Below are positions 15,535 through 24,932 of a DNA stretch of 64,000 bases, one piece after another. A program made the translations under genes and the position numbers. Within the stretch, counting starts at the first letter, position 1; every line of letters begins with the position of its first letter. The notes under the pieces are model-generated. The model was not told the origin of the DNA. It saw nothing but the letters and a program-made list of their open reading frames with translations, and did not search any database. Where the stretch lies: positions 1-64,000 of the forward strand of contig NZ_BAGA01000092.1 of assembly GCF_000308595.1 (NCBI RefSeq), written 5' to 3'. Source of the stretch: Nocardia higoensis NBRC 100133. Its GTDB lineage: Bacteria > Actinomycetota > Actinomycetes > Mycobacteriales > Mycobacteriaceae.

Positions 15535-16704
15535 TTACTCCGCCCAGCGCTCCTCGAGCATCGCGGAGACCTCGTCGGCGAAATCACCGACCAGGTCGTC
15601 GCCCATGACCCGGGCGTCCTCGGCCAGCGCCGCCCAGCGATTGATCAGCGCCGCCGACCGCGGGGTCGACAGGCTGTGCTCACGCGCGGCCGCGATGCGG
15701 GCGTGATCGGCGGGCAGGAACCAGTAGGTGGTCAGCCACACCCAGATCAGGCGCGCTTCCAGGATGCGCTCGGCCAGCACCTCGTCGTCGGCCAGCGTGG
15801 GGAACACCCCGACCACCTCGGCGCGCCAGGCATCCACCATCTGCCTCGCCCGGTCGCGAGAGAGTTCGATATCGCACAGGCAGCCGGGGAACGACACCAG
15901 CGCATAGGAGATGTCGAGGGTCGCGTCGCGGAACCCGCCCCACTCGTAATCGAGGAAGCGCGCGCCGTCGTTGTTGATCATGACGTTGTCCGGGCACAGA
16001 TCCGAGGGACTGAACGCCCGGTACCGCCCGCCCGAGAACAGCCGGTTGCCGCGCACGATGCGCTCGGCGAACTCGCCCGGAACCTCGAGGCCGAGCTCGC
16101 GCTGCAGCAACCGCGGCACCTCGACGACCGACGCTTCGGCCTGCTGCGCGATGCCGTCGACCCGGTGCACTCCGTTGACCCGGCGCAGCAGTGCGACGAA
16201 ATCCGCTTCGCGCCCGACGGTCGCGGCATGCATCCGGCCCAGCGCCTGCGCGAATGCCATCAGCGCGTTGCGGGTGGTGGTCTTGTTGCCCGAGCGCAGC
16301 GCCGCCGTCATCCCGGCGTTCTCGCCGAGATCGGAGAGGATCAGCAGGCGGTCGGGCAGGCTGTAGGCGATCAGGTACGCGCCGGGCCGGTGGTCCCGGC
16401 CGAGCGAGGTGGTGAACTGATAGGACACCGCCTCCCGGAGGAACGCCGAATCGACGTTGGCCACGCCCGGCGCGAGACCGCCGGTCGTGCGGTCGTTCGC
16501 CGCGCCCCGGACCTGCTTGACGATCAGCGTTCGCGGTAGGGAGTAGGAGTTCTCCGCGACACGCACACGTAGGACGGTGGTCCTGCCACTTCCACTGAGC
16601 TCGATCGGATCACTCAGCTTCACCGGAGCACCCATGCGTTTGGTGAGCAACTGTTGTGCTGCGGATACGACGTCGGCGGCGCGTTCGGCCAATAGTGCGG
16701 TCAT
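15535..16704 (-). CDS. APH/choline-kinase-like phosphotransferase
   Basis: A 389-aa protein of the aminoglycoside phosphotransferase fold. It has a lysine strand (RTLIVKQV), the Brenner-like loop FSPSDLCPDNVMI, and FLDYEWGGFRDATLDISY in place of the DFG-type metal motif. The catalytic Asp and downstream Asn are present, but the usual His two residues before the Asp (HGD) is Pro (PSD). Substrate cannot be told: eukaryotic-like choline/ethanolamine kinases and macrolide or aminoglycoside kinases share the fold. It is convergent with the PhoD-type gene. The 138 bases between them hold only a weak GC hairpin (15454-15468). Confidence 0.75.
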   Translation of the reverse strand: MTALLAERAADVVSAAQQLLTKRMGAPVKLSDPIELSGSGRTTVLRVRVAENSYSLPRTLIVKQVRGAANDRTTGGLAPGVANVDSAFLREAVSYQFTTSLGRDHRPGAYLIAYSLPDRLLILSDLGENAGMTAALRSGNKTTTRNALMAFAQALGRMHAATVGREADFVALLRRVNGVHRVDGIAQQAEASVVEVPRLLQRELGLEVPGEFAERIVRGNRLFSGGRYRAFSPSDLCPDNVMINNDGARFLDYEWGGFRDATLDISYALVSFPGCLCDIELSRDRARQMVDAWRAEVVGVFPTLADDEVLAERILEARLIWVWLTTYWFLPADHARIAAAREHSLSTPRSAALINRWAALAEDARVMGDDLVGDFADEVSAMLEERWAE

Positions 16705-16934
16705 CGCCTCTCAAGCTACTCGCTCGGGGACACTTCTAGCGAGCGGTTACCCAACCTTTCCGCGTCGCTCGGCGTGTCCGCCTGTTGTCGGCCACCGGCC
16801 GCCATCGACCGGGCTCGACACCACGCCATCGCACCTCGGCAGTACGCCTTGACACCATCGCGCGTGTCCGGTTTTCTCATCGTGAACTGCTCTGCGCCAC
16901 TTCGCAAACCAGTTGTCAGGAAAGGTCTGCCATC

Positions 16935-17774
16935 GTGACCGAAACACCACCTCCCGCCCCGCGCGACCCGGCTGTCGGCGACGCCTCGGCGCCGGGAGGT
17001 GATCCGCAGCGAACCGGTCACGGACCATACTCCGCCGCACCGGGAACGGCCCCGCAGGACACGCCACCGGATTCCGGGCAACCTCGATACGGCCCGCCTG
17101 GAACCGGTCCCGCCGCTGCGGAGCCGCCGGTCTACGGCTACCAGGCGGCGACCTACGGGCTGGACGTCGGCCACGCCATCAGCTACGGACTGGACAAGTT
17201 CCGGTCGAATCTCGTTTCATGGCTGGCAATTACGGCCGTCGGCGTTGTTCTCTACTTGACTTTCCTGCTGGTGGTGCAAACCTTCGACCCAACCTCCCTG
17301 AGCACCCTGGTGTTGCTCTTCCTGGTCGTGGTGGTGGGGCTGTGGTTGCTGCAAGCGATGATGGTGCGCGGCGCACTGCTCGAAACCGACGGGCCGAGGC
17401 CCGATTTCGGCGACTTCATGCGGAATCTGAACGCGGGCAATGTGCTACTCACCGCGCTGCTCGCGTTCCTGGGCACCTGGCTGGGTCTGGCGTTGTGCGT
17501 ATTGCCGGGCGTGCTGGTCGGCGTGCTGTGCATGTTCGCGCTGCACTTCGTGATCGACCAGGACATGGGGCCCATCGATGCGATCCGGTCCAGCGCGATG
17601 CTGGTGACGGCCAATCCGTGGAAGGTCTTCCTGCTCGCTCTCTCGGTGCTGGTGATCACCACCGTCGGCGCGCTGGCGTGCGGAATCGGTCTGCTGCTCG
17701 CGGGGCCGGTGTGCGCCATCGCCGTCACCTACAGCTACCGAGTTCTGGTCCACGGCGTGGTATCCCCCGCCTGA
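16935..17774 (+). CDS. Integral membrane protein with proline-rich N-terminus
   Basis: Protein of 279 aa. The first ~70 residues are Pro/Gly/Ala-rich and cytoplasmic-looking (PPPAPRDPAV ... DSGQPRYGPPGTG). Residues ~80-279 form a helical membrane domain with about five hydrophobic segments (WLAITAVGVVLYLTFLLVV, LVLLFLVVVVGLWLLQAMMV, LALCVLPGVLVGVLCMFAL and two C-terminal helices). The architecture resembles actinobacterial membrane proteins with a glycerophosphodiesterase-type membrane domain, but no catalytic part is present. GTG at 16935 is preceded by AGGAAAGG at good spacing. Function unknown. Confidence 0.75.
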   Translation: MTETPPPAPRDPAVGDASAPGGDPQRTGHGPYSAAPGTAPQDTPPDSGQPRYGPPGTGPAAAEPPVYGYQAATYGLDVGHAISYGLDKFRSNLVSWLAITAVGVVLYLTFLLVVQTFDPTSLSTLVLLFLVVVVGLWLLQAMMVRGALLETDGPRPDFGDFMRNLNAGNVLLTALLAFLGTWLGLALCVLPGVLVGVLCMFALHFVIDQDMGPIDAIRSSAMLVTANPWKVFLLALSVLVITTVGALACGIGLLLAGPVCAIAVTYSYRVLVHGVVSPA

Positions 17775-17790
17775 CCCTGCCGAAACGCGA

Positions 17791-17826
17791 GTGGCGTCCG
17801 TGCTCTCGGGAGATCACGGACGCCAC
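17791..17826. terminator. Bidirectional hairpin terminator
   Basis: A perfect 12-base inverted repeat (GTGGCGTCCGTG at 17791-17802 and its complement at 17815-17826) with a 12-base loop lies between the convergent membrane-protein gene and aspS. There is no long U run, as is common in high-GC actinobacteria. Confidence 0.7.
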
Positions 17827-17845
17827 GGCGAGTGCGGTGCCGTGC

Positions 17846-19663
17846 CTAGTCGACCTTCGCTTCGACCGGCGCGGGCTTCGCGCCCTTGGCGTCCTTGGCG
17901 TCCTGGCCCGGCTTGACGTCCAGACCGGCCTCCTTGCGCTGCTGCGCGGTGATCGGCGCGGGCGCGTCGGTGAGCGGGTCGACGCCGTTGCCGGTCTTCG
18001 GGAAGGCGATCACCTCGCGGATCGAGTCCAGTCCGGCCAGCAGCGCGGTGACCCGGTCCCAGCCGAAGGCGATGCCGCCGTGCGGGGGCGCGCCGTAGGC
18101 GAAGGCGTCGAGCAGGAAGCCGAACTGCTCCTGGGCTTCCTCGGGACCGATGCCCATCACGTCGAAGACGCGTTCCTGGACGTCGCGGCGGTGGATACGG
18201 ATGGAACCGCCACCGATCTCGTTGCCGTTGCAGACGATGTCGTAGGCGTAGGCCAGCGCCGAACCGGGATCGGTGTCGAAGGTGTCCAGCGACTCGGGCT
18301 TGGGCGAGGTGAACGCGTGGTGCACGGCGGTCCAGGCCGAGTACCCGAGCGCCACGTCGCCGCTGGCGGTGGCCTCCTCCGCAGGCTCGAACAGCGGCGC
18401 GTCCACGATCCACACGAACGCCCACGCGTTCTCGTCGATCAGGCCGACCTTGCGCGCGATCTCCCCGCGTGCCGCGCCCAGCAGGGCGCGCTGCGCCTTG
18501 GCCGGGCCCGCGGCGAAGAACACGCAGTCACCCGGCTCGGCTCCGACATGCTTGGCCAAGCCGTCACGCTCGGCCTCCGACAAGTTCTTGGCGACCGGAC
18601 CACCGAGCGTGCCGTCCTCGTTGACCAGCACATACGCCAGGCCCTTGGCCCCGCGCTGCTTGGCCCAATCCTGCCAGGCGTCGAGCTGACGCCGCGGCTG
18701 GCTCGCGCCGCCGGGCATGACGACCGCGCCGACATACGGCGCCTGGAACACCCGGAACGGGGTGTTCGCGAAGTACTCGGTGCACTCGGTGATCTCGACC
18801 CCGAACCGCAGGTCCGGCTTGTCCGAGCCGAACCGGCGCATCGCCTCGGCGTAGGTCATGTGCGGGATCGGCGTCGGGATCTCGTAGCCGATCAGCTTCC
18901 ACAGCGCCGAGAGGATCTCCTCGGCCAGCAGGATCACGTCCTCCTGGCGCACGAAGCTCATCTCGATGTCGAGCTGGGTGAACTCCGGCTGCCGGTCGGC
19001 GCGGAAATCCTCGTCGCGGTAGCAGCGCGCGATCTGGTAGTAGCGCTCGACACCGCCGACCATCAGCAGCTGCTTGAACAGCTGAGGACTCTGCGGCAGG
19101 GCGTAGAAGCTGCCCGGCTGCAGGCGGGCGGGAACCAGGAAGTCGCGGGCGCCCTCGGGAGTGGACCTGGTGAGCGTCGGGGTCTCGACCTCGACGAACT
19201 CGTGCCGGGCCAGCACCTCACGGGCGGCGGCATTGACCTTCGAGCGCAGCCGGATGGCGCGCGCGGGGCCTTCGCGACGCAGGTCGAGGTAGCGATGCTT
19301 GAGGCGGGCTTCCTCGCCGGGCTGCTCGTCGAGCTGGAAGGGCAGCGGCGCGCTCTCGTTGAGCACCTCGAGTTCGGTGACGTTGACCTCGATCTGTCCG
19401 GTCGGCAGTTCCGGATTCTCGTTGCCGTCCGGTCGCTGTTCGACCACGCCGGTGATCCGCACGCAGTACTCCGCGCGCAGGCGATGTGCCTGGGCGGCGG
19501 GTTCGCCTTCGCGGAACACCGCCTGCGAGACCCCCGATGCGTCGCGCAGATCGATGAAGATCACGCCACCGTGGTCGCGCCGGCGGGCCACCCATCCGGA
19601 GAGGGTGACGGTCTGACCGGCATGCTCGCTTCGCAGCGAACCAGCCAAGTGGGTGCGCAGCAC
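17846..19663 (-). CDS. aspS: Aspartyl-tRNA synthetase (probably AspRS/AsnRS non-discriminating type)
   Basis: Class II synthetase of 605 aa. The N-terminal OB-fold anticodon domain begins [18 protein letters not shown] with [12 protein letters not shown]. Motif 2 is around [20 protein letters not shown], the bacterial GAD insert lies mid-protein, and motif 3 is [13 protein letters not shown]. The start is GTG at 19663, preceded by GAAAGGA; the open frame continues upstream but outside the family's extent. Many actinobacteria use a non-discriminating AspRS with GatCAB, but the sequence alone does not decide this. The C-terminal ~30 residues are a Lys/Ala-rich tail. Confidence 0.95.
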   Translation of the reverse strand: MLRTHLAGSLRSEHAGQTVTLSGWVARRRDHGGVIFIDLRDASGVSQAVFREGEPAAQAHRLRAEYCVRITGVVEQRPDGNENPELPTGQIEVNVTELEVLNESAPLPFQLDEQPGEEARLKHRYLDLRREGPARAIRLRSKVNAAAREVLARHEFVEVETPTLTRSTPEGARDFLVPARLQPGSFYALPQSPQLFKQLLMVGGVERYYQIARCYRDEDFRADRQPEFTQLDIEMSFVRQEDVILLAEEILSALWKLIGYEIPTPIPHMTYAEAMRRFGSDKPDLRFGVEITECTEYFANTPFRVFQAPYVGAVVMPGGASQPRRQLDAWQDWAKQRGAKGLAYVLVNEDGTLGGPVAKNLSEAERDGLAKHVGAEPGDCVFFAAGPAKAQRALLGAARGEIARKVGLIDENAWAFVWIVDAPLFEPAEEATASGDVALGYSAWTAVHHAFTSPKPESLDTFDTDPGSALAYAYDIVCNGNEIGGGSIRIHRRDVQERVFDVMGIGPEEAQEQFGFLLDAFAYGAPPHGGIAFGWDRVTALLAGLDSIREVIAFPKTGNGVDPLTDAPAPITAQQRKEAGLDVKPGQDAKDAKGAKPAPVEAKVD

Positions 19664-19865
19664 GGGAATCCTTTCGACGAGAGTGTTCGCACCGGCGAGA
19701 CGAAAGACCAGGTGCGGTTGCCATCGTAGTGAGACACATCCGCCGAGTGGAAACCGATATCGGCTCACGGCGTGGAAAGCTGGTTTGCGAACCGGTCCCG
19801 ACCGGCTCCGCAGCATCCCGCCCGCCGCCCGCGGCGCGCGGGCCGAACCACAGAAAGCGATGACG

Positions 19866-20795
19866 ATGACCTTCAACGAGGGGTTGCAGATCGACCCGAA
19901 CCGGGCGTCCTCCGGCGGTGGTCCAGGCCGGGGCGGCAAGATCGCGCTGGGCGGCGGCGCGGGTGGTCTCATCCTGCTCGTGATCGCGCTGCTGTTCGGC
20001 GGTGGCGATCCGGGCTCGCTGCTCGGTCAGCTCACCGGCGGTGCGGACACCGGCCAGTCCCAGCCCGGCGTCGAGGGCACCCCCGACCACTGCAAGACCG
20101 GCGCGGACGCGAACAAGTACGCCGACTGCCGGGTCGTGCTCACCGCGCAGAGCCTCGATGCCGTGTGGTCCTCCGAGCTGCCGAAGCAGACCAGCGTGCG
20201 ATACGAGGAACCCGGCCTGCGGCTGTTCAGCAACGCCGTCTCGACCGGCTGCGGAAACGCCACGAGCGCGGTCGGCCCGTTCTACTGCCCGGCCGATCGG
20301 ACCGCCTACTTCGACGTCGCCTTCTTCCAGGAGCTGGTCACCCGGTTCGGGGCCAGCGCCGGCCCGCTGGCCCAGGAGTACGTCGTCGCCCACGAGGTCG
20401 GCCATCACCTCCAGAACCAGCTCGGCGATCTCGGCCGCTCGCAGCGCGACCCGCGCGGCCCCGAGTCCGGCGCCGTGCGCACCGAGCTCCAGGCCGACTG
20501 CTACGCCGGCATCTGGGCCTACCACGCCGACAAGTCCCCCGCCCCCGGTGGCAGCGAGCCTTTCCTGAAGCCGCTGTCCGACAACGACATCCGCGATGCC
20601 CTCTCCGCGGCCTCCGCCGTCGGCGACGACCGCATCCAGCAGTCCACCCAGGGGCAGGTGAACCCGGAGGCCTGGACCCACGGCTCCTCCGAGCAGCGCC
20701 AGAAGTGGTTCCTCTCCGGCTACCGCACCGGCCGGATCGACGCCTGCGACACCTATGCGGCCAACGATCTGAACAATCCGCCGGCCCTGCGCTGA
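19866..20795 (+). CDS. Membrane-anchored neutral zinc metallopeptidase (YpfJ-like)
   Basis: A 309-aa protein of the putative neutral zinc metallopeptidase family. It has the conserved N-terminal [11 protein letters not shown], a Gly-rich linker, and one transmembrane helix ([15 protein letters not shown]) placing the rest outside. The zincin motif is [15 protein letters not shown], followed by [14 protein letters not shown] with the third ligand. The C-terminus has [21 protein letters not shown] at 19852-19857 fits ATG 19866 better than ATG 19860. The gene is divergent from aspS. The physiological substrate is unknown. Confidence 0.88.
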   Translation: MTFNEGLQIDPNRASSGGGPGRGGKIALGGGAGGLILLVIALLFGGGDPGSLLGQLTGGADTGQSQPGVEGTPDHCKTGADANKYADCRVVLTAQSLDAVWSSELPKQTSVRYEEPGLRLFSNAVSTGCGNATSAVGPFYCPADRTAYFDVAFFQELVTRFGASAGPLAQEYVVAHEVGHHLQNQLGDLGRSQRDPRGPESGAVRTELQADCYAGIWAYHADKSPAPGGSEPFLKPLSDNDIRDALSAASAVGDDRIQQSTQGQVNPEAWTHGSSEQRQKWFLSGYRTGRIDACDTYAANDLNNPPALR

Positions 20796-20848
20796 CAGCC
20801 GTCCCGCGACGACTCCTGTCCCGCGCCGACAGCGCGCGCGGACACGCG

Positions 20849-20880
20849 GTGTGACGGTGCCCGCACGGGCGCCGTCACAC
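20849..20880. terminator. Hairpin terminator after the zinc protease gene
   Basis: A 14-base stem (GTGTGACGGTGCCC at 20849-20862 with GGGCGCCGTCACAC at 20867-20880, one mismatch) with a 4-base loop lies 53 bases past the stop codon. Confidence 0.65.
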
Positions 20881-20960
20881 TGTCATGATCTATGCCGCCG
20901 CCGCACCGCGCGGCCCCGCAGCGTCGCGGGCTCCCCCGTTTCCACCGAGTAGGACGTGAC

Positions 20961-21473
20961 ATGCGAACGATCGCGTCGGCGCTGCTTGCCGCGGCACTGA
21001 CCCTGGGCAGCCTCTGCGGTGTCGCCACCGCCGAACCCGCCCGGGACACCTCCGATTTCGCCCTGGTCTCCTTGACCACGATCCCCGGCGGCTGGACCAT
21101 GCGCACCGACCTGCGCCCCCAACTCGAGGTCGACGCCGACGGCAGCGCCCTGCACCGTCCCGATGTCCTCTCCACCGACCGGGCCGCCGACACCGCACCC
21201 CGCGAGGTCCGGGGCACAGTCCCCGCCGAGGACCTCGACAAGGCCCTCGACCGCATCCGTGCCCTGCGCGAGACCGACTTCGGCGTCCCCGCCGTCACCG
21301 ACCACGGCATCCAGATCATCGACCTGATGCCCGAAAACCCCTCCGAAGACGTCCATCTCGTCCTCTACGCACCCGACGTCACCGACGGTCTCAGCGACGA
21401 ACAGCGCGACGCTCGCAAGAAGTTCGCCGAGGTCTTCGACAGCCTGATGGACGCCTTCGAAGAGAACAGCTGA
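20961..21473 (+). CDS. Small secreted protein of unknown function
   Basis: A 170-aa protein with a clear Sec signal (MRTIASALLAAALTLGSLCG, then ATAEPA as the likely cleavage region). The mature part is acidic. It contains DFALVSLTTIPGGWTMRTDL and ends in a helix-rich KKFAEVFDSLMDAFEENS. No cysteine or catalytic motif stands out. AGGA lies 10 bases before the ATG. I do not recognise a domain family. It is convergent with the EspG-like gene. Confidence 0.75.
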   Translation: MRTIASALLAAALTLGSLCGVATAEPARDTSDFALVSLTTIPGGWTMRTDLRPQLEVDADGSALHRPDVLSTDRAADTAPREVRGTVPAEDLDKALDRIRALRETDFGVPAVTDHGIQIIDLMPENPSEDVHLVLYAPDVTDGLSDEQRDARKKFAEVFDSLMDAFEENS

Positions 21474-21476
21474 CCC

Positions 21477-21512
21477 CCTTGTCGAAGGATATCGACATGA
21501 CCTTCGACAAGG
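21477..21512. terminator. Bidirectional hairpin terminator
   Basis: A perfect 12-base stem (CCTTGTCGAAGG at 21477-21488, complement at 21501-21512) with a 12-base loop begins 3 bases after the secreted-protein stop. It separates this gene from the convergent EspG-like gene. Confidence 0.7.
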
Positions 21513-21561
21513 AGGTCGCGACTCCACGCCACCAACGCGGCGATCGAACGCGGAGCGGCGG

Positions 21562-22332
21562 TCAGTAGTCGTCGTCCGCGCGAAGCCGATCCAGTGTCTC
21601 GGCGATCCAGCCGGCGAAATGGCGGGTGAGGTCGGTGGGGGTGGCCGGACGGACGGTGATGTTGGTGGCGCGTTCTTCGGTGTAGCGGCCGTCGCCGGAG
21701 ATGTCGTACCACTGCAGCAGGCGGGCCGGGGCCGAGCGTTTGTAGAGCGGGCCGGTGAGCAGGGCAGCGGTGCCGCCACCGTCGGTGGGCCGGCCGAGGA
21801 GGCGGTGATAGCGCTCGCGGGGAGTGTTGCGTGCGTTGTCCTGGGCGTAGCCGTCGCGGCGCGGGGCGAGGTCGGCGGGATGGAACACCTCCGGCCGGCG
21901 CGTGCCCGGGTCACAGGCGGGAATCGCCTGGGTGAGACGTGCCGGGAGCTGGGCGGAGTCGAAGGCCCGCAGCCGGATCGGACCGTGTGCGCGGTCGGTG
22001 CCGTGCTGGCTGAGCACCACGGCGCGGTGGCCGGCGCGAGCGCCGAGCACCCGGTACTCGCGCAGATCGTCGCGGCCCGTGCTGTTGCGATGGCGGCAAC
22101 TGCCACCGAGGATTTCGACCCGGATGTCCGAGGCGCTCAGCGTGTGCAGAGCCGCTCGGATTTCGTCGAGTTCGTCCGCCGAGTACCTCTGTCGTACCGC
22201 GACCCGGTGCGCGGCGGCTTCGTCGTTGAACGCGAAGCGGCTGGTGTGCCGCAGCGGACCGGGAATCCGGTCATGGGCGTCACCCAGCCACAGCGCCGCG
22301 AAATCATCGGTGTCCCAACTCCACTCAGCCAT
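21562..22332 (-). CDS. ESX secretion-associated chaperone EspG family
   Basis: A 256-aa protein with the EspG layout: N-terminal WSWDTDDFAALWLGDAHDR and PGPLRHTSRFAF, a central ELDEIRAALHTLSASDIRVEILG region, HRAVVLSQHG, and the late motif PEVFHPADLAPRRDGY. EspG proteins are cytosolic chaperones that bind PE/PPE-type ESX substrates. ATG at 22332 has GAGAGAG just upstream. It is the last gene of a minus-strand group with a DUF3558 lipoprotein, a coiled-coil protein and a PPE-like protein, which is the probable client. No ESX core gene (EccB, EccC, EccD, MycP) is in the window. Confidence 0.82.
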   Translation of the reverse strand: MAEWSWDTDDFAALWLGDAHDRIPGPLRHTSRFAFNDEAAAHRVAVRQRYSADELDEIRAALHTLSASDIRVEILGGSCRHRNSTGRDDLREYRVLGARAGHRAVVLSQHGTDRAHGPIRLRAFDSAQLPARLTQAIPACDPGTRRPEVFHPADLAPRRDGYAQDNARNTPRERYHRLLGRPTDGGGTAALLTGPLYKRSAPARLLQWYDISGDGRYTEERATNITVRPATPTDLTRHFAGWIAETLDRLRADDDY

Positions 22333-22425
22333 GCGCAATCTCTCTCCCGGCGCGCCGTATCCGGCGACCGTCCCGCCACACCATGATTCGGCGGCGCATC
22401 GTCGTCCGCCGCCGCACCCACACCT

Positions 22426-23607
22426 CTACGCCGGCTCGCCGCCGATGACACCACCCGGCACCGCAGGCGGAACCTCACCGAGCAACTCGTCGGTGTTCTG
22501 CTGCGTGATCAGATAATCCGGAATCTTGTGGGACTCGTCGTCCTGACCGCCACCGCGCGAACCCGGCGAGCCCGCCATCCCGCCCATGCCACTGCGCCCG
22601 GCCCCACCGGCCGAGGCCGCGGCCGCCGTCGAAGACGTTCCCGGCGTCGTCGGCGTGCCCGTCCCGCCGCCCGCGATACTGCGACCCGGCTGCGGCGTGC
22701 TCGATCCCGGACTGCCCGGCGAACCGGAGCCGGGGCTGGTCGGCGAACCCGCTCCCGGGCTGGACGGGCCGGAACCGCTCGGCACCGTCCGATCGGGGTC
22801 CGACGGGGTCGAACTCGCCGGAGTGGTGCCGGCAGGATCCGTACCCGCCGGATCATGGCTCGACGGCGTGGTCGACGAATCATCCGCGTTCCCGGAGGGA
22901 TTGCTCTCACCCTCGGGTTGCTGCTCCCCAGACTGCTCCTGATCGCCGGGCTCGTCGCCCTCCGAAGTGGTGCCACCCGGATTGCCCGGCGAGGGAGCGC
23001 CCCCGCCCGACCCGTCGCCGGAGCCGCCGCCGTCACCGGTCCGGAAACCACCCGGCGGGACCGTGATGTCCGGCGAGGACGTGGGGCTCACCGGTGTCGG
23101 CAGCACCGGAATACTGCTGTCGATCGCCTTGAACGGTTGCACGTAGTAGTTGTTCATGGCGTCTCGCGCGGCCTGCTCTTCCTCCGTCTGCTCCCGCTGC
23201 AGGTCCCAGCGGTTGGGCGGCCAGAGCCACGAGGTCCAGGTGATCACGACAGGGTCCGGAAGCGCGTTCTTCGTCTGCGTGATCGCCGATGCGGCTTCGG
23301 TTACTCTCGTCGAGAGTTCGTTCAGAACCGGCGTGAGCTTTTCCGCATCTGTCACGTACTTCTGGATGCTTTCCTTCGACCTCTCTGCCGCCGGACCCGA
23401 CCATGCCTGAGCAATCGAAGTTTGGATCGAGCGCGCGAACGTTCTGAGCCCCTCATCCCAGAGTTCGCTGACCTCGAAGTAGTGTTGGGCCTGCTTGTCG
23501 GCATCTGTCGGAGTCAGAGGTTCGAAGGCATCAACGATCTCCGAGTGCTCCCAGCTCGGCGGATACTCACCACCGCCAGGAATAGCCGGGGTCTCGTGCC
23601 CACTCAC
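22426..23607 (-). CDS. PPE/WXG-like ESX substrate candidate with Ser/Pro/Gly-rich tail
   Basis: A 393-aa protein. Residues ~20-180 are a helical domain with a WSG turn (AQAWSGPAAERSKESI) and long helices, as in PPE or WXG100-like type VII substrates. Residues ~190-340 are low-complexity Gly/Ser/Pro/Asp. The conserved-looking end has SHKIPDYLITQQNTDELLGE. The GTG start overlaps the stop of the upstream gene (GTGA), so the two are translationally coupled. The C-terminal end resembles that of the 24933-26603 protein, suggesting a shared secretion or partner-binding signal. There is no signal peptide. Confidence 0.65.
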   Translation of the reverse strand: MSGHETPAIPGGGEYPPSWEHSEIVDAFEPLTPTDADKQAQHYFEVSELWDEGLRTFARSIQTSIAQAWSGPAAERSKESIQKYVTDAEKLTPVLNELSTRVTEAASAITQTKNALPDPVVITWTSWLWPPNRWDLQREQTEEEQAARDAMNNYYVQPFKAIDSSIPVLPTPVSPTSSPDITVPPGGFRTGDGGGSGDGSGGGAPSPGNPGGTTSEGDEPGDQEQSGEQQPEGESNPSGNADDSSTTPSSHDPAGTDPAGTTPASSTPSDPDRTVPSGSGPSSPGAGSPTSPGSGSPGSPGSSTPQPGRSIAGGGTGTPTTPGTSSTAAAASAGGAGRSGMGGMAGSPGSRGGGQDDESHKIPDYLITQQNTDELLGEVPPAVPGGVIGGEPA

Positions 23608-24164
23608 TGATCGCCCCCAGGCAGGGGGATACCCGGCCATAAGCTCGGAACGGTCGAAGACGGCGCCGAGCCGTACAAATCGCCTATCACTCCGGGCATT
23701 CGGCCGAGTGCCTCCAATGCTTGTTCGGGAGTCCGTTCCACCGGACCACGATCCGGGAGCGTCTCGTTCAGTTCATTGAACGAGGAAGCGAACTCGCTGT
23801 CAGCCTCCATCATTCGCTCTCGCGCAATTCGATGCACCTCCTGAATATCTTCCACGATCTTCAGGTGTTGCTCCATGATCTGGTACACGGAATTTCCACC
23901 CCCCGCCCCGTTTGCTTTTTCCTTGAATCGCGTGACCACCGTCCCGGCGGAGACCATCTTCGTATTGGCCTCACCTAAACCCCACCGAGATTCGCGCGAT
24001 ACACTGTCCATCGTGATCTGGATGCTTCGAATGACATCCTTGAAATACTCACAGTCCCGGTCGATGTAAATGAAGTCCTCTGGCTTCATCGAGACCGTCG
24101 CAGCCCCCTCACGTACAGCCGCCAGCAGGTTTGCCATTGGACGCACTAGCGCCTCGTCGCTCAT
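23604..24164 (-). CDS. Helical protein of unknown function in the ESX-associated locus
   Basis: A 186-aa protein, almost entirely alpha-helical by sequence (YIDRDCEYFKDVIRSIQI, MEQHLKIVEDIQEVHRIAR), with a Pro-rich C-terminus (PSLWPGIPLPGGDQ). There is no signal peptide, membrane helix or recognised domain. ATG at 24164 is preceded by GGAGG at 7 bases; longer in-frame starts exist but overlap the lipoprotein gene. Coupling to the PPE-like gene by a 4-base overlap suggests a partner of that substrate, like the paired helical proteins exported by ESX systems. Confidence 0.65.
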   Translation of the reverse strand: MSDEALVRPMANLLAAVREGAATVSMKPEDFIYIDRDCEYFKDVIRSIQITMDSVSRESRWGLGEANTKMVSAGTVVTRFKEKANGAGGGNSVYQIMEQHLKIVEDIQEVHRIARERMMEADSEFASSFNELNETLPDRGPVERTPEQALEALGRMPGVIGDLYGSAPSSTVPSLWPGIPLPGGDQ

Positions 24165-24193
24165 CGCCATACCTCCATCGCCCGCCTCACCTG

Positions 24194-24757
24194 TCAATCA
24201 CCCGCCGGTAGCGATGGAACAAGCTTTTCGGACAGCTGACGAGCTATCTCACAGGTGTCCTGATCGCTCGTCTTTGCGCTCGGCGGGTTCGTGATACTCA
24301 CTTCGAGACTTCCGCCGCGCATTTCGACGTTGACAGTGCAGGATTCGTCCAGTCGCTCTTCGATTTGACGACTCGAAATAGAGCTTCTGCCGCCTATAGT
24401 GAATTCTTGCGTATCGGCGAAGCCGCTGGAGCGAACCATGTCGACGGTAATGTTGGTGGTCTTGATGCTAGCGCCATATCCACCCCCGCTCTGGACCCAG
24501 TTACAGCCGAGCCACTTGACACCGCCTGATGCTTCGGAATCAGCACGGCGCGGAAGGGTCAGCCGCTCCGAGGCGATAAGACTTTGCGGAATGTCGGTAC
24601 ACGAGTCGAATCCGGTGGGTACGTCGGAGTGAATGCTCGGCGCGGTCGACGTTGCCGATTCCAGCCCAGGCCCGGATGCCGAGTTACATCCGGAAACGAC
24701 GAGGATCGCACCGGCAACAAGAATACCCACTCGATAGGCTGTCGACCTGCTGAGCAT
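24194..24757 (-). CDS. DUF3558-like lipoprotein
   Basis: A 187-aa predicted lipoprotein. The signal (TAYRVGILVAGAILVVSGC) has lipobox VSGC. The mature region has the DUF3558-like pattern: FDSCTDIPQSLI, then LGCNWVQSGGGYGASIKT, and late CTVNVEMRGGSLEVSI with TCEIARQLSEKLVP. The four mature cysteines likely pair. Such lipoproteins are frequent beside mycolata ESX-type genes; their role is unknown. It is the first gene of the four-gene minus-strand group running down to the EspG-like chaperone. Confidence 0.72.
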   Translation of the reverse strand: MLSRSTAYRVGILVAGAILVVSGCNSASGPGLESATSTAPSIHSDVPTGFDSCTDIPQSLIASERLTLPRRADSEASGGVKWLGCNWVQSGGGYGASIKTTNITVDMVRSSGFADTQEFTIGGRSSISSRQIEERLDESCTVNVEMRGGSLEVSITNPPSAKTSDQDTCEIARQLSEKLVPSLPAGD

Positions 24758-24846
24758 CCGCACCCCACATTCGCCGAAATCTTGGACCACCGGGGCGGAC
24801 CGGCATCTCCTCCCCCTGCCAACTGCCGGTGATACTACCGACGCAT

Positions 24847-24880
24847 CGGGGTCGTGAAGCCGCTCGGCCTCGCGACCCCG
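24847..24880. terminator. Hairpin terminator after the large ESX substrate gene
   Basis: CGGGGTCG (24847-24854) pairs with CGACCCCG (24873-24880), with an inner GCCG/CGGC stem. It lies 53 bases beyond the stop of the leftward 556-aa gene and upstream of the lipoprotein gene, splitting the ESX locus into two transcription units. Confidence 0.55.
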
Positions 24881-24932
24881 ATCCGCCCAGCGATGACACC
24901 GAAAAGGCGCACCGCAGGGCTACATCCACGCC

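Noticed and set aside
17219..19729. 836-codon plus-strand frame across the membrane-protein gene and aspS
   Set aside because: It crosses a terminator hairpin and is antisense to aspS; composition is typical of a shadow frame.
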